A DNA stretch of 64,000 nucleotides from Uruburuella testudinis (GCF_022870865.1 NZ_CP091508.1:1054001-1118000); one strand, 5' to 3'; counted from the first letter of the stretch, positions 54,505 to 63,209 are shown. Numbers and translations are program-made. The notes: generated from the letters alone by a model not told the origin.

Positions 54505-54643
54505 TGATTTGAATGGGCAGCCCCATTGCTTTGACCATTCTATATTCTCTATCTCCGCTGCTTTGCAGACCATCAGGCCGTCTGAAAATGTGGCTGCAAA
54601 GGCCTTATGCCGATTCGCAAAAGTAAGCGAACAAGGCGGCGAA

Positions 54644-54809
54644 CTAGAGTGTCCTGATGTGTCATATATCATCATCTTTTTTGTGCTAAAAGCACATCTG
54701 CTGCGTTAAAAAGCCTCGCAAGATAGCCAATCTTGCTGTGTTTTTTGCCTTGCATCTGCTCTTTTATCACAAAAAATCTGAATAATTCTGAATTGTCAGG
54801 ACACCCTAG
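54644..54809 (+). repeat. Family B element, full length, arm type 2
   Basis: CTAGAGTGTCCTGATGTGTC to GAATTGTCAGGACACCCTAG. The left arm TCATATATCATCATC and the right arm TATCACAAAAAATCTGAATA differ from the arms of the next copy, while the core is shared. Confidence 0.75.
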
Positions 54810-54971
54810 GGTGTCCGGACAATTCGATTTACGGGTGTATTTTGCCCCTGAAAACGCATCTGCTGCGTTAAAAAGCCTCGCAAGATGTCCAATCTTGCTG
54901 TGTTTTTTGCCTGGCATCTGCATTTTCAGGAACAAAAATCCCCTCATAAACAAATTGTCCGGACACCCTAG
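54806..54971 (+). repeat. Family B element, full length, arm type 1
   Basis: CTAGGGTGTCCGGACAATT to AATTGTCCGGACACCCTAG: perfect 19-bp terminal inverted repeat. It shares a CTAG with the preceding element. Confidence 0.8.
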
Positions 54972-55179
54972 CGCCGTTAGGTTATGTTGTCAAAGGGTAT
55001 GAGCGAACCATGTGCAGGCAGGTTTGTCAAGCCGGAGTGGAGTCGGTATACTAAAACTGCATGCTGGATATCTAAGTGATGGTTTGCATGATTGGTGATA
55101 TCGGCAATTCTGCATCGGGCGTTTGGCTGCCGGCTTTTGCTGAGATCGAAGCCTTGCCCTTATCAAGAGGAGAAGAGAA

Positions 55180-55800
55180 ATGCATTTGAAAAAGCTGACT
55201 GTTGTAGCCCTTTCGGCATGCTTTGGTTTGAGTGCTTGCCAAAAAGAAGAAGCGCCGCCCGCCGCGCCGCCTGCAAGTGAGGCACCGGCTCCTGCAAGAG
55301 CAGAGTCTGCTCCGCAACAGCCGGTGGAATCAATGCCGCCTGCCACAGCCACTGCGCCCGGCTCGGGCAGCAACCTGATTCGTGAGCCGGTAGCCGCGCA
55401 AGAGCAGCCGTTGCAGGCGATTCAAACCAAGATGGGGCCGAAAGAATCAGTCATACACTTAACTTCGGCCAAGGTAACCGGCCAGATTCTGACGGTAGAA
55501 TTTGTGGCGGTGCCAAAGAAAAGGGGTGACGGCCGTTATGAATGGTTGAATTTGACACTGCCCTTGAAAAATGTGAGCTATATTGATGATGCCACTGCCA
55601 AGAAAGTATCTTTATTGCAGGATGACGGTGAGGCTTATATGGCCAGCCCGCTGAACGGTACCGGCAAAAGTATCCGGCTGGATGGACACAGCCCCATAAC
55701 CGCAACGTTGAAGTTTCCCGCCCCGCCGGAAACCTCGCCCACCATCAGTGTGAATTTCTCCGATATCGGCTCGTTTGACGGTGTGCCGGTCAGCCGCTAA
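55180..55800 (+). CDS. Lipoprotein, unknown function
   Basis: 206 residues. Leader MHLKKLTVVALSACFGLSACQ with lipobox LSAC (Cys 20), a Pro/Ala/Glu-rich linker of about 60 residues, then a beta-rich domain (VIHLTSAKVTGQILTVEFVAVPKKRGDGRYEWLNLTLPLKNVSYIDD). The +2 Gln predicts outer-membrane anchoring. AAGAGGAG lies before the ATG. Together with the OmpA-type lipoprotein behind it, it may belong to the cell-envelope group. The family is not known to me. Confidence 0.65.
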   Translation: MHLKKLTVVALSACFGLSACQKEEAPPAAPPASEAPAPARAESAPQQPVESMPPATATAPGSGSNLIREPVAAQEQPLQAIQTKMGPKESVIHLTSAKVTGQILTVEFVAVPKKRGDGRYEWLNLTLPLKNVSYIDDATAKKVSLLQDDGEAYMASPLNGTGKSIRLDGHSPITATLKFPAPPETSPTISVNFSDIGSFDGVPVSR

Positions 55801-55804
55801 TGGT

Positions 55805-55842
55805 TTTCAGACGGCCTCAATTTCATATTGAGGCCGTCTGAA
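55805..55842 (+). terminator. Inverted DUS pair
   Basis: TTCAGACGGCCTCAAT (55805-55820) and its reverse complement (55827-55842), right after the lipoprotein stop. Confidence 0.65.
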
Positions 55843-55859
55843 CATAAAAAGGAGTCAAC

Positions 55860-56507
55860 ATGAAGGCGAAACAACCATTATGGCCGGCCTTGCTGACTGT
55901 GATGCTGGCCGCTTGCGGCGCCGAACCTGAAGCACCGCAGAGGCCCGAACAAATCGCGCCGGAGCCTGCCGCCTCGGCTGTGGCCGCCGTGTCGTCGCCG
56001 GTGGCGGCACCTGCAACGGCCGTGGCCGCGCAGGCTGCATCAGTTGCGGCGCAGGGCAGCAGTTTGGGCACGGCCGGCAGCAGCTTGTCGGCGGCGGGCG
56101 GCAATTTGAGCGCACGGCAAAACGAGTTCAATATCGAAATCAACTTGTCATCTGATGTATTGTTTGATTTCGACAAAGCCGAATTGAAGCCTGAAGCTGA
56201 TGCCGAGCTGGAAAAAGCTGCCGAAGTGATACGCGAAAAAGGCAAGGGCATCATTTTGATTGTCGGCCATACCGACAGCAAGGGCAGCGATGCCTACAAC
56301 AAACAGCTTTCACTGACACGCGCCGATGCGGTGAAAAATTGGTTTGAAGCGCACGGCCTGCATCAGGATTACCAAACCGACGGCGCCGGTGCCGCCAAGC
56401 CCGTGGCGCCGAACAGCCATGCCGACGGCAGCGATAACCCCGAAGGCCGCGCCAAAAACCGCCGCGTAGAAATTGTGATTAATAAAACCAAAACCTTGGG
56501 CGAATGA
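55860..56507 (+). CDS. OmpA-family lipoprotein
   Basis: 215 residues. Lipobox LAAC in MKAKQPLWPALLTVMLAACGA (Cys 19), an Ala/Val/Ser-rich low-complexity linker (to about 80), then an OmpA peptidoglycan-binding domain: DVLFDFDKAELKPEADAEL, LIVGHTDSKGSDAYNKQLSLTRADAVKNWF and the C-terminal GRAKNRRVEIVI. It should tie the outer membrane to peptidoglycan. AAAGGAG precedes the start. Confidence 0.88.
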   Translation: MKAKQPLWPALLTVMLAACGAEPEAPQRPEQIAPEPAASAVAAVSSPVAAPATAVAAQAASVAAQGSSLGTAGSSLSAAGGNLSARQNEFNIEINLSSDVLFDFDKAELKPEADAELEKAAEVIREKGKGIILIVGHTDSKGSDAYNKQLSLTRADAVKNWFEAHGLHQDYQTDGAGAAKPVAPNSHADGSDNPEGRAKNRRVEIVINKTKTLGE

Positions 56508-56587
56508 GGGCATCAATCTACAGTATTTCAACGCCGTAAGAGGCTGGGCCTGCCGAAGCCATTTGGGTTGGAAATATTTTTTAAGAG

Positions 56588-56676
56588 ATACCCATTCAAC
56601 AGGGCGGCACCCTGCATTAGAATAAGCTGATAAAGCGGCGGCACGGCGCAGTCGGGTTATTTTGATGAATCGGTAG
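56588..56676 (+). repeat. Family A element, internally deleted
   Basis: ATACCCATTCAACAGGGCGG at the left, CAGTCGGGTTATTTTGATGA and ATCGGTA at the right; 89 bp. Confidence 0.5.
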
Positions 56677-56682
56677 GATGAA

Positions 56683-56743
56683 AGGCCGTCTGAAAATATT
56701 TTGCAACTGATTAATCAGATGTAAAAACTGTTTCAGACGGCCT
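56683..56743 (+). terminator. Spaced inverted DUS pair
   Basis: AGGCCGTCTGAAA (56683-56695) and reverse complement (56731-56743), loop 35 bp. Weak as a terminator because of the loop. Confidence 0.4.
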
Positions 56744-56791
56744 GATTTTGATTAGAATGCACTTATCTCTGCAACATGCAAAGGAGCCGTT

Positions 56792-57547
56792 ATGGCCACA
56801 CATTCACCCTCTAAGGGCTTGGTTTTATTGGGCATCACATTGGCAATCGGGCTAATTGCCGCTGCTTTTGTGTTGGGTATGCAGTTTAAAAATTTCCGCC
56901 AACCCGGCACCATCACCGTGAAAGGCTTGGCTGAAAAAAGCTATCAGGCCGACCGCGCCGAATGGCAGACCAGCGTGGCTGTGCACGGTGATACCTATGC
57001 GCAGGTGCTGGCGCAGCTGCAACAGGCCGAGCCGGTGTTGGCACGATTTTTAACCGCACAAGGCTTCAACGCCACCGAGGTGCAGCGCTTCACGCCGATG
57101 GTCGAACCTGCTTACACCGAAGTGCGGCAGGAAGACGGCAGCATACGCCAGGTGCAAAACGGGTATCAAGGCGAACAGCGACTGCTGGTAAGCAGCAGCA
57201 ATCTGACCGCCATCCAAAAAGCACAGCAGGCCGTTTTACAGTTGCGCGCGGATAACGAAGCCATCCGTTTCGAACAGCCGCAATATCTGCTCGGCAATCT
57301 GGAAACCATCAAACATGCGCTGATTACCCAAGCCACGGAAGATGCGCACAAACGGGCGCAGGAATTTGCCAAAACCGGCGGCGCGGCGGTGGGCGCGATG
57401 CGTTCGGCTTCACAAGGCTCATTTAATATTTATGCCGAGGGCGGCGGGAGCAGCAGCGACGATTACGGCGGCGTGTATGATAAAACCACCATCGGCAAAA
57501 ACGTGCGGCTGGTGGTGACCATCGAATACGGCATCGGAAAGGAATAA
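56792..57547 (+). CDS. SIMPL-domain (DUF541) periplasmic protein
   Basis: 251 residues. An N-terminal membrane anchor (LVLLGITLAIGLIAAAFVLGMQF, 10-32) without a clear cleavage site is followed by the SIMPL domain: ITVKGLAEKSYQADRAEWQTSVAV, repeated beta-alpha units, and AHKRAQEFAKTGGAAVGAMRSASQG. The C-terminal strand KNVRLVVTIEYGI closes it. Function of most members is unknown; relatives are oxidative-stress or envelope proteins. AAAGGAGC precedes the ATG. Confidence 0.82.
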   Translation: MATHSPSKGLVLLGITLAIGLIAAAFVLGMQFKNFRQPGTITVKGLAEKSYQADRAEWQTSVAVHGDTYAQVLAQLQQAEPVLARFLTAQGFNATEVQRFTPMVEPAYTEVRQEDGSIRQVQNGYQGEQRLLVSSSNLTAIQKAQQAVLQLRADNEAIRFEQPQYLLGNLETIKHALITQATEDAHKRAQEFAKTGGAAVGAMRSASQGSFNIYAEGGGSSSDDYGGVYDKTTIGKNVRLVVTIEYGIGKE

Positions 57548-57600
57548 TTTTTTTATAAAAACCATCCGGCTGCATTAGGGTAATAAGATTGCCGCATCAA

Positions 57601-57645
57601 AAACAAGGCCGTCTGAAAGAATTTTCTTTCAGATGGCCTTGTTTT
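57601..57645. terminator. Bidirectional DUS-pair terminator
   Basis: AACAAGGCCGTCTGAAAGA pairs with TCTTTCAGATGGCCTTGTT around a few bases, followed by TTTTTC. It separates the convergent SIMPL and NRAMP-like genes. Confidence 0.75.
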
Positions 57646-57668
57646 TTCATCGGATTATTCCACAAGAT

Positions 57669-58859
57669 TTACCCCATCAAACCACCGATATATTTCACCA
57701 GCGTGATGCCGCTCAAGACCGCCATCAACACCACCACCACAAGGCCCGCCAGCGTCATCCACAGCGGGTGTTTGTAGTCGCCGACAATTTTGGTTTTATA
57801 GGCCGCCAGCAGCATCAGGCCGAGGGCGATCGGCAGAATCAGGCCGTTGAGCGTGCCCACCAGCACCAAGATTTGCGCGGGGCGGCCAACCGTGGCCAAT
57901 ACGGCGGTCGATACGATGATGAAGCCGATAATCCATTTGTTGCGGTGGCGCTCGATGGCGGGGCTGAGGCCGGCGATAAACGATACCGAGGTATAGGCCG
58001 CGCCAATCACCGATGTAATCGAAGCCGCCCAAATCACCACGCCGAAAATCAGCAGGCCGACATTGCCGGCCACATGTGCAAACGGTGTGGCGGCAGGGTT
58101 TTTCGGGTCGAGCGCCACGCCTTGCGACACCACGCCGAGCACGGCCAGAAACAGCACCACCCGCATAACGGAAGCAATCAGAATCGCCGATACCGAGCTT
58201 TTGCTCACTTCCGGCAGCGCCGCCCGGCCTTTGATACCGGCATCCAGCAGCCGGTGGGCGCCGGCAAAGGTGATGTAGCCGCCGACCGTGCCGCCGACCA
58301 GCGTGACAATCGCAATCGCATCAAGCTCGAGCGGTGCCACCGTGCGCAAGGCTGCTTCGCCCAACGGCGGATTGGCTTTGGCGGCCACATAAATGGTGAG
58401 CGCAATCATGATAAAGCCCATGACTTGGGCGAAGCGGTCCATAATTTTGCCGGCTTCGCGAAACAGAAAAATGCCGATGGCGATGGCGCCGCTGATAATC
58501 GCGCCCATTTCCGGGGTGATGCCGGTGAGAATGTTCAAGCCCAAGCCCGCGCCGCCGACATTGCCGATGTTGAAAGCCAGGCCGCCCATCACAATCAGCA
58601 GCGCCAGAAAATAGCCCGCACCGGGCAGCACTTTGTTGGCGACATCCTGCGCGCGCAGCTCCGATACGGCGATGATGCGCCAGATATTGAGCTGTGCGCC
58701 GATGTCGAGCAGAATCGACAGCAAAATCACAAAGCCGAAGCTGGCCAGCAGCGTTTGCGTGAAGGTGGCGGTTTGGGTGAGGAAGCCGGGGCCGATGGCC
58801 GATGTGGCCATCAGAAAAGCCGCGCCCATCAGCGCGCTGCGGTTGGAGGGTTTCGACAT
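57669..58859 (-). CDS. Divergent NRAMP-like transporter of the 5-oxoprolinase locus
   Basis: 396 residues, about 11 membrane helices, NRAMP superfamily. In true Mn/Fe NRAMP transporters helix 1 has DPGN and helix 6 MPH. Here helix 1 reads ATSAIGPGFLTQTATF (no Asp, no Asn) and the helix-6 region has no MPH (GGYITFAGAHRLLDAG), so divalent-metal transport is doubtful. Close relatives, such as Bacillus YcsG, sit with pxpABC, which fits uptake or export of 5-oxoproline or a related compound. That is inference from context. AAGGAGCC precedes the start. It follows pxpA, with a family B element in between. Confidence 0.78.
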   Translation of the reverse strand: MSKPSNRSALMGAAFLMATSAIGPGFLTQTATFTQTLLASFGFVILLSILLDIGAQLNIWRIIAVSELRAQDVANKVLPGAGYFLALLIVMGGLAFNIGNVGGAGLGLNILTGITPEMGAIISGAIAIGIFLFREAGKIMDRFAQVMGFIMIALTIYVAAKANPPLGEAALRTVAPLELDAIAIVTLVGGTVGGYITFAGAHRLLDAGIKGRAALPEVSKSSVSAILIASVMRVVLFLAVLGVVSQGVALDPKNPAATPFAHVAGNVGLLIFGVVIWAASITSVIGAAYTSVSFIAGLSPAIERHRNKWIIGFIIVSTAVLATVGRPAQILVLVGTLNGLILPIALGLMLLAAYKTKIVGDYKHPLWMTLAGLVVVVLMAVLSGITLVKYIGGLMG

Positions 58860-58983
58860 GAAGGCTCCTTGATCGGTAAAGTAAAAGTTGTCGGAACGGG
58901 CTTAATCATTGCGGTTTGCGGGTCGTTTGAAATCATTCAGGCCGTATTGCTGTATAACCCGTGCTTTTCAGACGGCCTCAATC

Positions 58984-59149
58984 CTAGGGTATCTTGACAA
59001 TTCAGAATTATTCAGATTTTTTGTGATAAAAGTGCAGATGCAAGGCAAAAAACGCAGCAAGATTGGGTATCTTGTGAGGCTTTTTAACGCAGCAGATGTG
59101 CTTTTAGCGCAAAAAAGATGATGATATATGACACATCAGGATACCCTAA
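58984..59149 (-). repeat. Family B element between pxpA and the transporter
   Basis: CTAGGGTATCTTGACAATTC at the left and CACATCAGGATACCCTAA at the right. The core is reversed relative to 24302-24466 (AACGCAGCAAGATTGGG, TTTTTAACGCAGCAGATG). The pxpA stop codon lies inside it at 59136-59138. Confidence 0.75.
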
Positions 59150-59870
59150 CACCGTTTGCTTGCAAGGCGGCACTGATTTTGTCGGCGAATGCCAGCGCGT
59201 GCGCACCGTCGCCGTGCAGGCAGATGCTGTCGGCCTGCACGGCAATTTCGCCGCCGCCGTCTACCGTGTTGACCGTGCCTTGCCGCACCATCTGCAATAC
59301 TTGCGCAATCGCTTCTTCATCGCTGTCTACCTGGGCATCGGCTCTGCTGCGCGGCACCAGCGAACCGTCGGGCAGATAGCGGCGGTCGGCGAATACTTCT
59401 GAAATCACTTCCAACCCGGCGCTGCGTCCGGCTTCGAGCAGGCAGCTGCCCGAGAGCCCCATCAGTTTCAAATTAGGATTGAAACGGCGTACGGTATCGG
59501 CAATGATATCGGCCAGCGCCTGATTGCGGGCGGCTTGATTGTAGAGTGCGCCGTGCGGCTTTACATAGGCCGTCTGAAGCCCTTCGGCATCGCACAGGGC
59601 TTGCAGTGCGCCGAGTTGGTAATTCAAATACGCACGCAATTCGGTTTCAGACAAAGCCATATCGGTGCGGCCGAAATTTTCACGGTCGGGATAGCCCGGA
59701 TGCGCCCCGATGCGCACATGGTGCTGTTTGGCCCAAACCAGCGCACGGTGCATATCGGCAGCGCTGCCGGCATGCAGGGCACAGGCGATGTTGGCGGAGG
59801 AAACGCGTTGCAGCAGGGCTTCGTCGCTGCCGCAGCCCTCGGCAAGGTCGGCATTCAAATCAACGTGCAT
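59136..59870 (-). CDS. pxpA: 5-oxoprolinase subunit A (LamB/YcsF family)
   Basis: 244 residues. The family signature [20 protein letters not shown] opens it; the conserved [42 protein letters not shown] and [12 protein letters not shown] follow. With PxpBC it hydrolyses 5-oxoproline (pyroglutamate) to glutamate using ATP. The GDGAHAL end is complete, but the final residues RVS and the stop are supplied by the family B element. Overlaps the pxpC stop region by 11 bp. Confidence 0.93.
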   Translation of the reverse strand: MHVDLNADLAEGCGSDEALLQRVSSANIACALHAGSAADMHRALVWAKQHHVRIGAHPGYPDRENFGRTDMALSETELRAYLNYQLGALQALCDAEGLQTAYVKPHGALYNQAARNQALADIIADTVRRFNPNLKLMGLSGSCLLEAGRSAGLEVISEVFADRRYLPDGSLVPRSRADAQVDSDEEAIAQVLQMVRQGTVNTVDGGGEIAVQADSICLHGDGAHALAFADKISAALQANGVRVS

Positions 59871-60795
59871 GTTTGGCTATCCTTTTGATTTGGTTTAAAT
59901 AGATTTGGTTTTGATGCAGCAGCCGCGCCGCTTTTCCGGTTGAGGCCGTCTGAAAATAAATTTTGCCGCCAAAGCGCACTTGTGCCAGTTTTCCCAAATC
60001 GGCGGCAGCCACACAGGCGATTTTGGGGTAGCCGCCGGTGGTTTGGGTGTCGGCCATCAACACAATCGGCTGGCCGGACGGCGGCACTTGAATGCTGCCG
60101 AAAGCCACTGCGTGCGAGAGCATTTCCAGCGGCTGCAACAGCGCCAATCGGCTGCCTTGCAAGCGGTAGCCCATGCGGTTGCTGCTGCTTTGCAATACCC
60201 AGCCCTGCTGCCACAGTGCCTGCTGCGCTTCGGCGGTGAACGTATAGTATTCGGATGAGGGCAGGGCGTGGATGCGGTTGGTGAGTGGAATCGGTGCGAT
60301 GCCGATATGCGGCAGTTTGCGGGCGTCGCCGCCCAGCGGAATTTCATCGCCCGCCTGCACGCAACGGCCTTGAAAACCGCCGAATGCCGCTTTTAAATCG
60401 GTGCTGCGCGCGCCCAGGATTTCCGGCACATCAAAGCCGCCGGCCACACACAAATAGCCATACATGCCGCGCACGGCACGGGCGAGCGTGAGCGTTTGGC
60501 CGCGCCGTGCGGTGTAGCGCCAGTAAGAATGCACCGGTTCGCCGTCGAGCGCGGCTTCATACAGCGCACCGGTAATGCAAAACGGCGTATCACGTGTAAA
60601 CGAAACGCTGATGCCGCCGAGTGCGATTTCCAACGCCGCCGCGCCGGCCGGATTGCGCAGCAGCAGATTGCCCGCCTGCAAAGCCAATGTATCCATCGCG
60701 CCGGCATGGCCGATACCGAAGCGGCGCAGGCCGAAACGGCCGAGATCTTGAATATGAGCGATGGCCTGCACCGCCTGCACGCGCATCATATACAT
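59860..60795 (-). CDS. pxpC: 5-oxoprolinase subunit C (biotin-dependent carboxyltransferase-like)
   Basis: 311 residues. Family text: [38 protein letters not shown] (11-48), [18 protein letters not shown] and [24 protein letters not shown]. It forms the PxpBC complex that phosphorylates or activates the substrate (related to the allophanate hydrolase second domain). The start at 60795 overlaps the end of pxpB by 10 bp. The C-terminal tail ([24 protein letters not shown]) is basic and reaches into the pxpA start. Confidence 0.93.
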   Translation of the reverse strand: MYMMRVQAVQAIAHIQDLGRFGLRRFGIGHAGAMDTLALQAGNLLLRNPAGAAALEIALGGISVSFTRDTPFCITGALYEAALDGEPVHSYWRYTARRGQTLTLARAVRGMYGYLCVAGGFDVPEILGARSTDLKAAFGGFQGRCVQAGDEIPLGGDARKLPHIGIAPIPLTNRIHALPSSEYYTFTAEAQQALWQQGWVLQSSSNRMGYRLQGSRLALLQPLEMLSHAVAFGSIQVPPSGQPIVLMADTQTTGGYPKIACVAAADLGKLAQVRFGGKIYFQTASTGKAARLLHQNQIYLNQIKRIAKHAR

Positions 60796-61436
60796 ACCTC
60801 GCCGGCCACAAAACGCACTGTATCGCCCGCCAGCAAAAGCGTGGGCGGATATGAGGCCGTCTGAAACAAAGCCATATCGGTGCGGCCGATAATCTGCCAG
60901 CCGCCGGGCGAGGCAAAAGGATACACGCCGGTTTGGCTGCCGCCGATACCCACTGAGCCGGCCGGCACGTTGGTGCGCGGCTCGGCGCGGCGCGGCGTGT
61001 GCAGATGTTCGGGCAGGCCGCCCAAATAAGGAAAACCGGGCTGGAAACCCATCATAAATACGGTATACACCGGCTCGGTGTGGCGGCGCACGATGTCGGC
61101 AGGCGTGGTGTGGTGGTAGGCGGCGACTTCAGCCAAATCTTCACCGTATTCACCGCCGTAGCAGACCGGAATCTCAATATGCCGCCCCCGATGCGCTTGC
61201 GCTTTGATGCGCGGCCACAAGTGTTTCAGGCCGTCTGAAAGCTTTGCCAAATCAGCTCCCGGTTGTGCAAACACCGTGAGATTGTTCATACCCGTTACCG
61301 TTTCCAAAACCCCTTCCAATTCGGCGGCTGCATCGGCAAACGCCCACAAACGCTGCTGCTTGCCGGATTCGGCAGGCGGCGGCAACGTGCAGACAAGCGC
61401 AGATTCGCTGATGGGGGATAGGGTGATTGTAGACAT
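60786..61436 (-). CDS. pxpB: 5-oxoprolinase subunit B (KipI family)
   Basis: 216 residues. Conserved MMGFQPGFPYLGGLPEHLHTPRRAEPRTNVPAGSVGIGGSQTGVYPFASPGGWQIIGRT (about 123-186) is the KipI/allophanate-hydrolase subunit-1 signature. It works with PxpC. First gene of the operon. The upstream gap contains the promoter and a family B copy at 61593-61757, so the three pxp genes lie between two inverted family B elements. Confidence 0.93.
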   Translation of the reverse strand: MSTITLSPISESALVCTLPPPAESGKQQRLWAFADAAAELEGVLETVTGMNNLTVFAQPGADLAKLSDGLKHLWPRIKAQAHRGRHIEIPVCYGGEYGEDLAEVAAYHHTTPADIVRRHTEPVYTVFMMGFQPGFPYLGGLPEHLHTPRRAEPRTNVPAGSVGIGGSQTGVYPFASPGGWQIIGRTDMALFQTASYPPTLLLAGDTVRFVAGEVCI

Positions 61437-61592
61437 GTTAGCTTTTGTTATCGTTTGTATGCGGTTGGTTATAGCGCTTTTGTCAACAAAATGTCAAGCG
61501 GCAAGCCTCGGCAACAGGCAGGTTTTTATCAGAAGCAGTGCATGCTGTCTGAAAAAACCGGCCGGCTATGTGCGAATAAGCATTCAGACGGC

Positions 61593-61757
61593 CTAGGATG
61601 TCCTGATCATTCGATTTAAGGGCGTATTTTGTCCCTGAAAACGCATCTGCTGCGTTAAAAAGCTTCGCAAGATGTTTAATCTTGCTGCGTTTTTTGCCTG
61701 ATATCTGTACTTTTATCACAAAAATCTGAATGATTCTGAATGGTCAGGACACTCTAA
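61593..61757 (+). repeat. Family B element, hybrid arms
   Basis: CTAGGATGTCCTGATCATTC at the left, GAATGGTCAGGACACTCTAA at the right. The left arm is of type 1 (TTAAGGGCGTATTTTG), the right arm of type 2 (TTATCACAAAAATCTGAATG), so this copy is a mosaic. It is joined directly to a reverse DUS at its left. Confidence 0.75.
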
Positions 61758-62060
61758 GGTGGTGGCGAGCGGCTATTCTTGCCGTTGCCAAGCCGGAAGA
61801 TTAGACGGGCAGGCCTTATTGCACCCGGTGCAGATTTTATTGCGGCATATCCGGGGCTGCTGATGTGTGGGTGTGCAAGTGGCAATGTGATGGTTTGATA
61901 TGGAAATTTTGATTCGATACGTGCACTTTTCATATCATGCAAAGGCTGCGGCGTATGTAAAAAAACGATATTTGTGCCGGTTTCATTGATTACGGTTAAA
62001 AAATGCCGCTCAATCGGGTTTATAATCTGCGCTGATTGTAATTTTATTTCAGAGTGCGTT

Positions 62061-62924
62061 ATGGACATAGCCATTGCTTTATTGCCCGCGTTGTTTTGGG
62101 GCTCGATGATTTTGTTTACCGTGTATATCGGCGGTACGGCCTACAGCCAGATTTTAGGCATTACTGCGGGCGCGTTGTTGTTTGCCGTGGCGGGGTATTT
62201 TTTTACTGATCCGGTGATTACGCAAAAAGTGTTTTGGGTGGGGCTGGCTTCGGGGGCGTTTTGGACCATCGGCCAAATCGGCCAGCTGCAAAGTATTAAA
62301 AAAGTAGGGGCGGCGGTAACCATGCCGATTTCTACCGGCATGCAGCTGATTGCCACCACCTTGTTTGGGGCGTTGGTGTTGTCTGAATGGCACGATGCGG
62401 TTACCACAGGTTTGGGATTGAGCGCATTGATGTTGATTTTGCTGGGCGTGTTTCTGACTTCGGCCAAGGCAAAGGGAATGCAGCCGGATGCGGCGGGCAG
62501 CGCGGCGATGCGCGGGGCATTGGTGATGTTGTCGGTGTCGACTTTCGGCTATCTGGCTTATGCGGTGCTGGCGGCTTTTTTTGAAATCAAAGGTTCGGAT
62601 GCGATTTTGCCGCAAAGTGTGGGCATGCTGCTGATGGCGCTGTTGCTCACGGCTAAAGAAAAGCCGTATAACCGCGATGCGTTTAAAAATATTTTGCCGG
62701 GCATTATTTGGGCTTTGGGCAGCTTTTTTATGTTTGTGTCGCAGCCGCGCGTGGGTGTGGCCATCAGCTTTTCTCTGGCTCAGGTGGCGGTGGCGATTTC
62801 TACGTTGGGCTCGATTTTTATTCTGAAAGAGCGGAAAACGCCGGATCAGATGAAAAAAGTGGTTATCGGTGTGGTGCTGATTGTGTTGGCTGCGGTGTTG
62901 TTGGGGATTGCAAAAGATTATTGA
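62061..62924 (+). CDS. GRP-family sugar transporter (RhaT/GlcU-like)
   Basis: 287 residues from the ATG at 62061; the frame upstream is open to 61974 but is AT-rich and non-coding in look. Ten membrane helices are expected. Family-like text: DIAIALLPALFWGSMILFTVYIGG, GAFWTIGQIGQLQSIKKVGAAVTMPISTGMQLIATTLFGAL and FKNILPGIIWALGSFFMFVSQPRVGVAISFSLAQVAVAISTLGSIFILKERKT. These resemble glucose/ribose uptake proteins of the drug/metabolite superfamily. Substrate not known. Single gene. Confidence 0.82.
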   Translation: MDIAIALLPALFWGSMILFTVYIGGTAYSQILGITAGALLFAVAGYFFTDPVITQKVFWVGLASGAFWTIGQIGQLQSIKKVGAAVTMPISTGMQLIATTLFGALVLSEWHDAVTTGLGLSALMLILLGVFLTSAKAKGMQPDAAGSAAMRGALVMLSVSTFGYLAYAVLAAFFEIKGSDAILPQSVGMLLMALLLTAKEKPYNRDAFKNILPGIIWALGSFFMFVSQPRVGVAISFSLAQVAVAISTLGSIFILKERKTPDQMKKVVIGVVLIVLAAVLLGIAKDY

Positions 62925-63066
62925 GCGGCTATAGATTCGGCAGCCGGATATTGAATGCCGGATGTTTGCCATATCGTTTCAGACGGCCTGATGAGGGCGT
63001 AGTGGAATGAATAAAAAGTGCTGTGGTGTTGCTGTGCCTTGTATCACTTCTTTCTTCATTTCACTA

Positions 63067-63121
63067 TATGTGTGGGGTTTTCGGTTCGCCGCCGTGTCAG
63101 CTTACTTTTGTGAATGGGTAT
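63067..63121 (-). repeat. Family A fragment
   Basis: CGGTTCGCCGCCGTGTCAGC then TTACTTTTGTGAATGGGTAT: one terminal repeat and about 30 bp of interior, in reverse orientation. Confidence 0.5.
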
Positions 63122-63140
63122 AAATAATAATGTTAATGTT

Positions 63141-63176
63141 TCAGGCCGTCTGAAAGATAATTTTCAGACGGCCTGA
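63141..63176. terminator. Inverted DUS pair behind yebC
   Basis: TCAGGCCGTCTGAAA (63141-63155) and its reverse complement (63162-63176), 34 bp beyond the yebC stop on the minus strand. Confidence 0.7.
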
Positions 63177-63209
63177 TAACGTTTTTAACCGGTATTTTGG
63201 TGTTGGCTG

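Larger units (their letters stand above)
54607..55000 (+). repeat. Family A element split by two family B elements
   Basis: The left part of family A (54607-54643: ATTCGCAAAAGTAAGCGAAC then AAGGCGGCGAA) stops exactly at the CTAG of a family B element. The right end of family A (CGCCGTTAGGTTATGTTGTC then AAAGGGTAT, 54972-55000) resumes after the second family B element. The middle of family A is missing. Confidence 0.65.

Noticed and set aside
57669..58859. mntH-type manganese transporter
   Set aside because: The metal-binding DPGN and MPH motifs are missing and the gene sits with pxpABC.
57633..58997. 454-residue plus-strand frame over the NRAMP-like gene
   Set aside because: Antisense low-complexity His/Gln/Arg text; the minus strand carries the transporter.
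20796..61757. Families A and B as Correia (NEMIS) elements
   Set aside because: The terminal repeats do not match the Correia ends that I know, and size and core differ.
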